Below, in pieces: positions 54,075 through 64,000 of a stretch of 64,000 nt of DNA. A program made the position numbers and the translations under genes. A model generated the notes under the pieces. That model ran no database searches and was not told where the DNA came from. It saw only the letters and a list, made by a program, of their open reading frames with translations. The stretch lies in NCBI GenBank assembly GCA_028386065.3, contig JAKUCV010004737.1:1-64000 (forward strand), read 5' to 3'. Source of the DNA: Turnera subulata. Its lineage: Eukaryota; Streptophyta; Magnoliopsida; Malpighiales; Passifloraceae. How positions within the stretch are numbered: the first letter of the stretch is position 1; each line of letters begins with the position of its first letter.

Positions 54075-54367
54075 GGTGTGAGGAGGGGTATTTTTGGGAC
54101 ACGGAAAATCGGATGGGTCGAGTCGGGTCGGCGAACGGGTACGGGTGGGTGGATTTGGGTTTGAAGATGGGTTCTGACAAGTGGGCCCAAATTTGCTGAC
54201 GTGGCTGCGGAAAAGTTGCCACGTCAGCAGACTTCGCCGGATTTCGGGACCTCGGACCAAAACATGTTAAACGGAGGCAATAGAGGGACGCAAAACGATC
54301 GAATCTCAACACAGGGACCAAATCCAATTTCAAGGGGCAACACAGGGACCAAACATGACATTAGTCC
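54075..54367 (-). repeat. MULE right terminal inverted repeat
   Basis: Inverted copy of 47603-47895. It probably carries the promoter of the GRF gene on the minus strand. Confidence 0.92.
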
Positions 54368-55849
54368 GTTACATAATTTCAGTTTGGCCTGTTTTACTAG
54401 TACTGCTAACAGAGACAATTGCAAGTTACCTGTAGAATATATCACTATCAGGTACTAGTAGTTGATATTATTCGTAATCTTGTGTATCTCAACTTCTTCC
54501 CTATCTCAAATCCCGTGAATATTACAGTTCACAAAGGCCCACCATTTTTTCAGTCTGGCATTTGTGTGACATGTTCTTACATACAGCTGCTTATTTGCAA
54601 ATGATACTCTTAATTATTTTAGTCTTCTAGTATAAAAAAATACTACTAATTGTGTCATTATAAAATCTTTTTTTTAAAAAAAGAAGTTGTTACAGCGACC
54701 AATTAATATAATTCGCAGTAAGCTTCTATGCTTGTATATTTTTGTAAAGCTTTTCAGTTTTGTTTTGCTCCATCTTTGAACTTTAGCTGTTGAATTATCC
54801 GATATGAAACTAATGATAGAGATTAGTAGGAAGAGTAATGAGAGCAATTAAAGTTGCACTGGTTTCGTGCCACGAACCCAGAAAAGAAAACATGATTTTC
54901 TTCTAGTAGATAGAGTTGTTGATTTAGACCCATGGTGGGGTATGTGTAAGCGAGCTCAATAAATTGTTTGCTGGCTTTTCATTTCTTCACTTTCCTGAAC
55001 ATTTGTCCCCATCTGAATCCCCCCCACTAAATACACCCCTGACCCCTCATGATTTTTCAATAGTTTTCTTCTCTTATGACTAAGCATATATATTTATATT
55101 GACTTTTGATTGTAACATGACCCCTCAACCACCCCCCCAGCCACTCATGGCCTCTCTACATAAACATGTATCATGGGTTACATATACTGTAGGGACTGAA
55201 ATCCAAATACAATTATTAATGTATCCGTTTTGGATCAGTTTGGTAAAGTTTTTTTATAATTAGTGTTGGTATCCCGTATTGATTTTTTTTTTCTTTTTAA
55301 CAATTTTAACTTAATAATTTTGATTCTCAAAGCTTCACAATACAACGTTGAGATTGGAAATCTTCAATGGAACTATATATAGATTTTGAGATGATGAGGC
55401 CCTTTCTTTTCTACAGTATAAAACAGACCATTAGTGAAGAACTGGTACCATTAAATTTTCTATTAGTGGAATCACATAATAAAGTTTGCAGACAAAAAGA
55501 TGGATTTAGCTTGGATTGCAAGGGATCCCCTCGTTTTGGTCAAGATAAACTCATGATGGTGTGAGCCGCTTTTATTTATTCCACTCTTTTAAAAGGTCTC
55601 GTTTATTCTCCCCTACACTTATTTTTTGGCAGTAAAACAGGTCTTTATAATAATGTTATCATGTCTTTGAAGTCTTTGTTTTTTTTTTAATAAAGGCTCT
55701 GTCTGTATATATATCTATGTCTTTGAAGGTGAAGTGTAAGCATTAGCTTAAAATAACAAAAACTATAAAAGCAAAAAAAAAATATCAAGAACAGCCACCT
55801 TTTACTTTGTCTGTTTTCGGTCGCTGAAGTAGTCCAGGTGGCTAAGCTG
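54368..55849. other. Intergenic DNA upstream of SMG7L
   Basis: AT-rich; no gene recognised. It presumably contains the SMG7L promoter, and no unambiguous element could be pinned down. Confidence 0.6.
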
Positions 55850-56683
55850 GTCTTGTTTCTTCCAATCCCCGCGCTTTGTCTCTAATCTCTCTTCCTCTCT
55901 CCTCCCCTCTCTCGTGTACTTTTGCTGGTGGTTAGCTTGGTTGGTTTTGGTTTTCAACTCCTGCTACCTAGACTTCCTGCAGCTTTACTAACTTTTATGG
56001 AGCTACTATATTCTTAATTTATAGTTGTTTTGACTCTTCTGCGGTTATTCCTCGGGTACTTTCTCTCTTTTCCTTCTTTTCATTTTCAAGCTCAGGTCTT
56101 TTCTTTCTGCGCTTCTTTTTATGAGGGTTTTCTTTAAAGATCATGAATTCCTTGTTTGTTGCTGTGAGTTATTTTTTCTTGTTCTTTCTTATGAGGGTTT
56201 CTTTCGCTAGCTGTTGTCTTTGGTTCTAACTTTCTCCTTTAGAGTCATGCCTGCTTGTGAATTAGTTGGAGGTCTCTGAATTCTCCTTTCTGTCCAGTGA
56301 AGACTGAAGCTTGTGTCTTGTGTTCCATTCACTTGAATTTGTGAACATCTGGCCTAATACTTTACCAAATTCTGTCTGTGAGAAGATGATGATCTTATTC
56401 TAAGCGAGTAATATGCTCACTGGTTTGTAAGTTTGCTGTATCCCACTGTGCTTGATAATCAATTGGACACTAAATGATATTCAACAGCGATAGGCTATGC
56501 AAATTCTGTTCTGTTTCAAAATTGTTTGATGCTTAATTTGATGTCACAAAAGATTAGGACTTTTTGAGGACTTTGGTGTGTTAGATTCTTCTTCTGTAAT
56601 AAGATTCTCATTCTGGGAGGTTATCTTTGTTCATTTGTATGGCCTCAACGTTTGCAGGTCCCAAAAGTTCTCAAACTCCTACC
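55850..56683 (+). other. Probable 5' leader and leader intron of SMG7L
   Basis: A strong pyrimidine-rich patch (55885-55920) looks like a plant transcription start region. 'cgtttgcag|gtccc' at 56650-56658 is a good splice acceptor 26 bp before the chosen ATG. An in-frame ATG at 56639 lies upstream of that acceptor and would then be intronic. Confidence 0.45.
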
Positions 56684-59600
56684 ATGACTGCTAATTCAGA
56701 TGCTTCTCCTAAGGAACAGACAGTGAAACCCAGTCTTCTTGTTGAGGTAAATCTCTGCAGCATCAATTGCTTGTATGAGGGTGTGTATGTATTTTTCTTT
56801 TCTTTTTCTTTTTCCAAGAAACTAGCCCCTTCTTGGTATTTAGGCGTTTTCCAATAAAAAAGTCTATTTCTGCTCTTTCAATGTGGCTCTTGATTCTTGA
56901 TGAATTATGGTGGTTCTAGGTTACTAATGTGGAAAAACAGTTGCTGGCACGGATCCATACCAAAGGCATATTGCATTCCGATGTCCAAGACTTGTACCGA
57001 AAAATCTGTTCTAGCTATGAGAAAATCATCCTCAGTGATCAGGAATTGCCACAACTTCAAGATGTTGAATATTGTCTGTGGAAGCTTCACTATAGGCATA
57101 TTGATGAATTCCGTAGAAGAATAAAGCAACATTCTTCTAAAGATGCTGCTGCTACTAAATTGGTTACCCCAACAAAAGTTGGTGCCACACAGAGTAGCAA
57201 TGACAATCATATAGATGGGCTCAAGTCATTTCTGTTAGAAGCCAGTGAATTTTATCAAAGTTTGATAAAAAACGTCAGAAGTTATTATGGGCTCCCTGAA
57301 GACTTTTCCTTCTGTAGAATGGGTGGAGACTCTCCTGTTGAAGCAAAGAAAATGCAGAAACTACGATTTTTGTGTCATCGATTTCTGGTTTGTCTTGGGG
57401 ATCTTGCTAGATACAGAGAACAGTATGAAAAATCTGACATACAGAACAGCAACTGGTCAGCAGCAGTTGCACATTACTTGGAAGCAACAGTAATCTGGCC
57501 GGACAGTGGAAACCCGCAAAACCAGGTATACTCTTATGGTTCTTTCTTATCTTGACATCTATCATGCACCTGTAATTTGTTCAATCTTGATTATTAGAAG
57601 CTTATAAGCTGCGCTACTATTTACATATATATGATCAATGCCATTCATTTGTAGTTGGCTGTGCTGGCAACATATGTCGGTGATGAGTTCCTGGCATTGT
57701 ACCACTGCATAAGAAGCCTGGCAGTTAAAGAACCTTTCCCTGATGCATGGAACAACCTTACTTTACTGTTTGAAAGGGTTAGGAAATTTATCATCTTTGT
57801 CTCAGTTCCATATCAATTTCTGTATTCTGCTTGTTATTGCTGTCAAGTATTGGATGTTTCTGAGTTCTTGTAATCTTGCAGAATAGGTCATCCCAATTGG
57901 TTTCCCTTTCTAAAGAGGCCTTCTTTGATTTCTTAAAACCATCTGAAAGCAGTGTCGTGGACAAATCACAATCAGCTAACGAGTTGTCAAATGGCAAGTT
58001 TGTTAAAGCTGATAAAGCTCCCGGGGAAACAAATTTGTGGTCACTTGTTATAAGGATGATAAGTTTCTTTTTCATAAAATCCAGGTATTACTTGAATTAA
58101 ATTTGCTTCTGAAAGTTGATTCCACATCCTTTTGCATGTAATTACGTAATGCTCTTGTATCATTTTCAAGAGTTCTGTCATGTTTAGAGGAGTGTGCCAG
58201 AGTTCACAGCCTGCAGTGATTTTTTTTTTTTTCTACTCTATTTGTAGAGGGCTTTATAAATGTGTTCACAAATCGTCGTGACTATTGTAAATAATAGATA
58301 GCTCGTTACAATTGGTTAGAGTTAGATATCAATTGTCACATCAGCTAGCTCCATGTCCATTCCTTTAAATTTTGTTCTTTTTCTGTTTGCATTCTCCGTG
58401 CTGCAATTCCTAATGTTAAAAGTTTTCAATACAGTCCCTTCCAACATCTGATATCTGGTATCCTTTTTTCTTCATTTCAATGTGAGACAGTTTGGAAGAG
58501 TTCCCTTGTACTTTTGCATCTGCTCTGAAAGAGCTGGATTTGCTGATGGAACTAGATGACGCAAAGCTAAGAGCTGCAATGGAGTCTTATCAGCATATTG
58601 ATTCAGAAAGAAGTGGTCCTTATCGATCTCTTCAAGTTGTCTCTGTATTCATATTTGTTGTTGAGCATCTAATCAATAGCCAAGAAGTAAAGGACGGAGA
58701 CAAGGATGAAACACAGCAGCTTGTGTTGACAAACTTTGCGGTGACTGCTACATTCATTTTCATGGGGCGTCTTGCTGATAGGTGCTTAAAAGCAAGTATC
58801 TTGGAAACTTCCCCGCTTTTACCGGCTGTACTTGTTTTTGTGGAGTGGTTGGCGAGCATTCTTGATATAGTAGAGACATACGGTTCTGATGATAAATGCT
58901 CAAGTTCCATGTCATACTTTTATGGTGTTTTGCTTGAACTTGTAAAGCGGCTTGAAATTAAGAGGGGAGAAATTCAGACTCCAGGCTCTATTGCACTTTG
59001 GGAAGACTATGAATTGAGAGGCTTTGCACCATTAGCTCAATCACATGTCTCATTGGATTTTTCAACTTATGGAGAATGTTCAGAGAGCTTTGACAGAAGA
59101 ATTTACCACCGTGCTCATCGCATTACAACTTCTGCAATGAAGATTGTAAATAGATCAAACAGCAATGGAAAGTGGATCGGTTACGACAAATTTGGAAAAC
59201 AGTTTTATGCAGCAGAGCCAGATAAAGATCTGCAAGTGAAAGAATCACAAATTGGAGAGTCCACTGGTAAAGTTGTTGAAGAGCAGTCACATCAGCATAT
59301 TCAGAAAGCCTCAGAAGCATGTGAGAGACCTGAGGAGAAACCAAGTAACCTGCTTGGGAAATCTGTTGCCATAGAGGAGGAAGAAGTCATCCTTTTCAAG
59401 CCCCTCCAGAGACACAATTCAGCACCTCTTTATAACTCGATCATCTCCAATGGTAGAACCCCTCCGAAAGACACAGGCGAGCAGGTACCTGCTGATGAAT
59501 GCTTGCGGCGTGCAACTTCATTACTAATAGCACAAAACGAAGCCAGTGCAGGTCCTGCAGCGTTTCATTCTGACCTGACTAATTTTAGGAGACAAATGAA

Positions 59601-60525
59601 ACAGGAGGAGCCTCTTGTGAAAGACACTGCAGCGGATCAATTTTCAGAAGCTTCTATCTCATCTAGGTCTTCCTCTTTCAGCACATCCATCTCTGCCGGG
59701 CCTCCTTCGCTCAATGCGTGGGTTCTTGATAGAGGAAGTTTGAGCAATGACAGGCTGAAAGGGAGAAGTGACCTGATGAAACATAGCTTGGCACCAATCG
59801 AGGAGGTACCGTCTACGTCTTTGAGGGATCTCTCCATCAGCGAACCTGCTTCCATCCATAGTCCCACTCATGAATCTGAGACCTCTCAGCACTCTTCCCC
59901 TGTGTATTCAGCTCCTATGCCTTCTGCTCCATTGCTTCCTGAAGATGCAGTCTTGTATTTTAATGACTATGGTATACCAGGAAACACAACTAGAACAAAC
60001 TATTTCCTCGATGCACCCCAAGTGGATGGCTATTCAAGTTGGACTCCTGTTACTTATCAGCCACTTAACTATGGCTCCAGCGTTCCAGGTTTTGTGGACG
60101 GATACGTACCGCCTCGTCGAATGACTTCCTCTGAATGGCTTCGTCAGTACAGAGAGAGTCAGAATATGGAGCGTGGCACTAATAATATGAGGCCAGTTCT
60201 TTCTTATGCACCCGGGAACACGGGAGACATTTACAGCCATGACATCACTACCAGGGCTGGCTATTTTGATCAGTGGGGGAATCCTTTGGTCTCTAACCAA
60301 TTAATTTATGAGGAGAGCCCACCATTGCTTCCTGGGTTTCCTCCTGTTTATGGCACTGACGTCTACAGAAGGGAGAAACTGTTCCATGGTTTCCAAAGAC
60401 CAAACCCCTATGGTTGTGCACCTGCTGTGAATGAGCCAGAGCCACTTCTGCAGTATCTTAAAGAGAAAGAATGGCGACTCCAGCAGGATCCAACCCTGGG
60501 AGGTCCTGCCTATATGGGACGGTAA
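56684..60525 (+). CDS. SMG7L: SMG7-like EST1-family protein (SMG7L)
   Basis: Five coding exons (56684-56746, 56920-57525, 57655-57777, 57882-58084, 58491-60525) give exactly 1,010 codons with consistent phases, that is, 1,009 residues. The N-terminal half is the 14-3-3-like/EST1 helical-repeat region. Typical phrases are EKQLLARIHTKGILHSDVQD, AVAHYLEATVIWPDSGNPQN and QLAVLATYVGDEFLALYHCI, the EST1 TPR/RNA-binding signature. The C-terminal half is Ser/Pro-rich and disordered. It ends with family-conserved patches: ASALKELDLLME, GFVDGYVPPRRMTSSEWLRQ, LLPGFPPVYG and LLQYLKEKEWRLQQDP. SMG7 proteins bind phosphorylated UPF1 in nonsense-mediated mRNA decay; SMG7L is the plant paralogue with a less certain role. 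The start at 56684 (MTANSDASPKEQ) was preferred to 56639 because of the splice acceptor between them. It is the right host anchor of the window. Confidence 0.92.
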
Positions 60526-61272
60526 AACATCCACAGAATATAGTTAGCACATGAGGGAAGTAAATCCCCCTGTCTTCAGAAATTTCGTCTAGGATGTGAT
60601 GGTTCCGGAGACCTTGAATGTTCATATTCGGAGTTTGCATGCATGCCTCAAAGTGTAGGACTGTAGGTATGTACAAGTAAAAGGTGTGAATATTTGTTAA
60701 GTGTTTCCTCAGAAAGTAGAGCTTGAAATTGGTCTTGGCTGTACTGATTATGAGCAAGAGTAGGAAGCTAATGTAAAAAAAAAAAAAAAGGAAAACTTTT
60801 GATTCACTTCAGGAATGAAAAGATTGGCTGTACAAGTAAATCATGTTTATGTGAGAAATGACTTTCTTGGATTTAGGCCACAATATTGAAATCATATTTT
60901 GCACCTTTCAAATGTTTTCGCTAGAATTCAAGTGGAAGTTCAATTTCCGTAATACCAGTTCCAAAAAATAAAAGAAAAAAGGCAAAAGCCAGATTAGACA
61001 ATGATAAGCATAAAATTTTACAGGATTTGGACAATAATTACAAAACCAACAATACTGAAAACACAGGTGAAGGTCAATCCGGCGAAGATAGAAGGCTCGA
61101 TTGACACGTCATCCACTTCTGTAAACTACGAGCCACCCATGACTGTCTTAATTCATTCAATAATAAATAATCCAATTAGGAAATAATTATAGGCCAGGAT
61201 TCAACTTCTGGGTCTTCTTGTTTTTGAAACCAGCAGATCCAATCAAAACAAAACAAAACACGACAAACCCAG
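60526..61272. other. 3' UTR of SMG7L and short intergenic gap
   Basis: AT-rich with a poly-A run near 60775. No ORF of note. The next gene starts within about 750 bp on the same strand. Confidence 0.6.
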
Positions 61273-62440
61273 ATGATGGAGAAGAAGGATAGAGGATCAC
61301 ACATATCATCAGCAGAAGCAGTTTTGCTTGGAGCACTGGCTCCCGGTGTTAACGTAAGCAAAACCACAAACTAATTTGTGGGTTTCTGTTTTTTTTAAGT
61401 CTTCTCTTATTAATTTTACAAAACTAGAGAAGAGTGTTTGCATTTTCAGGCACCAACATGGACCACACTCAAATCTGCGTTCTTGTTGCTGGGTATGTCC
61501 CTGGCTTTGATGCTGGGCTTGGCCTTCTCTTCTAGCGACTCTTCACTGTTTCTCCATGTTGCCTTCCTTGTTCTAATCACCGCCACCCTTTTCTTCCTTC
61601 TTAGCTGGTAAACACACCTAATTCATTCTCTGCTAAAAAACCCCTTCTCATTATGGGTTTTTACTGTTGTTTGTTTGGTTCACTCTGCTTGGGATCTTTA
61701 GTGTTTCTATGTCTTTAACGCAATTTGGTCACTAAAGTCTTGGCCTTTTGATGGGATGCATTTACAATTCCCATGGAACTGCTTCTGTGCTTATTTTTTT
61801 TATAATAAGTCTACTGGTTTATAATAAGTCTTGAGTGAAGCAAGAGTTGAGTAATGGTTTGATGTGCCATCTTGAGTGTTATAGCCTATTACTTTATGGG
61901 ATGATGACTTTTGAAAAATCTAATATGATGGTGTTGATGATATGGTTATTTCTTGAGTTCTTTCTGATTTTGCTTTGGTGATTTCCTTGTTAATTCTTGC
62001 ATAAACGAAGTTTTTCCATCAACCTGATTGTGGTTACTATGTTCACAATTTAGATAAGAAGAAAAATTGGTTATTGAATTCATTATGTTCTACATGTTTC
62101 ATTCCTGGTGTCATGGGGGAACTTCAGCCATGTGCCTGATATTAGTCTTCCCTGAGATGGGAAAAGTTCCGACCGATATGAAGGAAAAAAAAAAAAAAAA
62201 ACATGAGATTGGAAATGCAGTTTTTCCTTTTCTTTTCTGCTCGTTATGGAAATGAGAAAAGAGTTGCACTGATTTGCATTCTTTTATGAAAACCATTGCA
62301 TTGAGGAGAATTATAAGGAAACATGCTTAATGGAAGCATTTATTGGAATTTTCTGCAGGTTTCTTTCTCAGACTGGTTTGGTTTCCGTTGAACATCAAAT
62401 GCAAGAAATGGATTTGGCACCAAATGATCGTAGTAGGTAA
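61273..62440 (+). CDS. Small two-span membrane protein, Pkr1-like
   Basis: Three exons, 61273-61353, 61450-61607 and 62359-62440, have GT-AG borders and give 106 residues. The start is MMEKKDRGSHISSAEAVLLG, followed by ALAPGVNAPTWTTLKSAF, two hydrophobic segments (about 41-57 and 64-82: LLLGMSLALMLGLAF, LFLHVAFLVLITATLFFLL) separated by SSSDSS. A short polar tail (WFLSQTGLVSVEHQMQEMDL) follows. The layout 'PGV/T..P......F..L', two spans, then a WF-containing tail fits Pkr1-type proteins, ER factors for assembly of the vacuolar H+-ATPase Vo sector. The stop TAA (62438-62440) overlaps a potential donor GGTAAGC, so a fourth exon further down (acceptor at about 62639) is possible. The function is inferred from layout only. 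Confidence 0.65.
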
Positions 62441-64000
62441 GCAAAGAGAGATTATCTGTTCTTTGCTTTAGGGCATTACATGTGAAGTCAGCATCACTAG
62501 AGGAAAAGAATTGTTACTTGTAAGACTTTTTATAGTGTAAGCTTGGAACACGGGTACATCATGTTGCAATACATTTATCCAAGAAATAGAAAGAAACAAC
62601 CGAAAGAACAAGCGAATTGCTATCCATTCTTTGTTTCAGACATCTTGGAAGACGAAGTTGCCATTGTCAGTCACTCTTCCCATCATCCTTTACATCCTTC
62701 CTCTTATCTTTGCTTTGCTTGGACTTGATGAAGCAGAAACACGAGCAACAAGGCAACTGAAATAAGAATTTCATCTCTTTCTCGTTTCAGTGATCTCAAG
62801 TTCCTTGAGAGCCTGAAAGTCTGCTGTTTATAGAACTACTGCCTTGGCTATATTCGTTTTTTTTTTTTCTGCCATTAATTTATATATAAATGGATGCCAT
62901 TCCTGTCTTTACAGATGAAAAGATGCCTAGCTTCTCTATTTTCATATTCATAGCAGCTGGTGTCATATACTTCTCCACTTGGTCTATTTGCAGCAGAAGA
63001 AACATATATAAAAGAAAGGGAATGATAATGTTGTTGATTTTGGTTCCTTCTTGAGTAGAGGCAATGCTTTTCTAGGTTGGCAGGCAAGCGGTTGTATTCC
63101 AAAGGAGGGTAATAATATGGAATTGGATTCCTTCTAGGTTGTAAGGTTTCCTAAAAGCTTCATTTTTCTCTTTTAGATGAAGAGCAAGTAAGCAAGTACA
63201 CATTTTCTTTTCTCTTTCGGAAGGTTCATATGTCATCATGGACTGTACAGCTGGATGATTCGCTAAACTGGGCTTCAAAAATTTATACCCTAAAATGTGA
63301 TAAATTTTATTTGGGCTTTAAGGCCCAGCTACGCTAGCCCACTCGAGGTGGAATTTAAGAAACTAAAGCCCACCACCATATTGAAGTAGACCACCAACAA
63401 CTAATTACTAGTAGTAGACGTATGTAACCAACTCTGTTTGGTGCACGCTTCCCTATTCAAAGGCCAACTTTTTATAACGGATGGAATCTAAAGTAAGCGA
63501 AAATGTTTTTTGCCACTCTCTCCTTTAAAAGTGGAATACAAGAAAGTCATGAGGTGTGTGATATTGTACTACTACTACTAACTTTTATATATCCACTATT
63601 GAGTTTGCATTTTTTTTTACCCATCTGGATTAAAAAAAAAAAGAGAAAATTACTAATGCATTTCTATTTTGGGAAAGGAATTCCACAGCTGACGACAGTG
63701 CGTTTAAGAATTGCCACTAATTTTATAATTATATGACCCGTCACACACCTACAGCTGGATGCAAAGAAAATTAGGTACTATGATGAATATGATGTGTGTC
63801 ATACCACAAATAATTACTATACAACAAAATATTTTACTATAAAATTCAATTCATACAAATCCTTTCAGAACGGGTTATCGAGCCTATTAGATTCTAGATA
63901 TTATGACGCGTGTAGACAGATAAAAATTATTGTCGTATTATGATTGTTTGTTCTCTTATATGAAAAGGATAAATCGGGAATGATAAATGCTTAATAAGGT
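62441..64000. other. Downstream sequence, no further gene recognised
   Basis: The first part may be 3' UTR or a last alternative exon of the small membrane-protein gene. The rest is AT-rich with no supported ORF, RNA gene or repeat. Confidence 0.6.

Larger units (their letters stand above)
47603..54367 (+). mobile_element. Autonomous-type MULE with accessory gene
   Basis: Terminal inverted repeats of about 293 bp (47603-47895 and 54075-54367) begin GGACTAATGTCATGTTTGGT and differ at only a few positions. Inside are a MuDR-type transposase gene (48864-52736, plus) and a convergent GRF zinc-finger gene (53353-53883, minus). The size (6.8 kb) and the two convergent genes recall maize MuDR, although the second gene is unrelated to mudrB as I remember it. 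The 9-bp flanks (ACCACCGGG and GTTACATAA) do not match, so the target duplication is lost or the element was rearranged after insertion. Confidence 0.9.

Noticed and set aside
47594..54376. A 9-bp target duplication around the MULE
   Set aside because: The flanks ACCACCGGG and GTTACATAA do not match, nor do they when shifted by one or two bases.
56639..56683. Upstream ATG as the SMG7L start
   Set aside because: A strong 'tttgcag|gtccc' acceptor lies between it and the family-like start MTANSDASPKEQ.

Overview
This is nuclear DNA from a flowering plant, most likely a eudicot. The coding genes have GT-AG introns, and most of the window is nested plant transposable elements. Two host anchors frame it. 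A VQ-motif gene (VQ4/MVQ1-like, 6.7-7.6 kb) lies on the left, and an SMG7-like (SMG7L) EST1-family gene (56.7-60.5 kb) lies on the right, followed by a small membrane-protein gene (61.3-62.4 kb). In Arabidopsis, SMG7L, RALFL4 and VQ4 are consecutive genes (At1g28260, At1g28270, At1g28280; from memory). A decayed but recognisable RALF peptide gene sits at 11.1-11.3 kb, between the two anchors. The window therefore looks like this conserved block, stretched to about 49 kb between VQ4 and SMG7L, mostly by transposon insertions, with the RALF copy broken on the way.

Layout: 0-4.6 kb holds long-LTR remnants of a Ty3/gypsy-like family, with a 1.86-kb long-TIR (Mutator-type, non-autonomous) element inserted in one of them. 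The VQ gene, gene-poor DNA and the RALF relic follow. A Tourist-like MITE lies at 11.8-12.4 kb. Two autonomous-type PIF/Harbinger elements lie head to tail at 13.0-19.2 kb and 19.2-24.9 kb. Each has the same three-gene plan: a DDE nuclease, a Myb/SANT-like protein, and a small protein that begins with a caulimovirus-viroplasmin/RNase H1 N-terminal-type domain and, in the intact copy, ends in a membrane anchor. A small gene resembling plant Transposase_24 proteins is at 25.8-26.7 kb. A nearly intact Ty1/copia element (minus strand) spans 29.0-37.0 kb with exact CCCAC target duplications. A gene-poor, possibly organelle-derived stretch leads to a Stowaway-like MITE. That MITE is split by an 8.2-kb long-LTR retroelement (38.6-46.8 kb, ATACT duplications) that lacks gag-pol but carries plus-strand ORFs behind their own TATA boxes. 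A 6.8-kb MULE (47.6-54.4 kb) has 293-bp TIRs, a MuDR-type transposase gene with one apparent frameshift, and a convergent gene for a GRF zinc-finger/coiled-coil/membrane-anchor protein.

The most interesting signals are: (i) the conserved third gene of the Harbinger pair; (ii) the parallel between that gene and the MULE's tail-anchored GRF protein; (iii) the gag-pol-less retroelement with antisense cargo genes and mosaic LTRs; and (iv) the RALF relic that anchors the synteny. All comparisons were done by eye from the sequence, and no database search was run.
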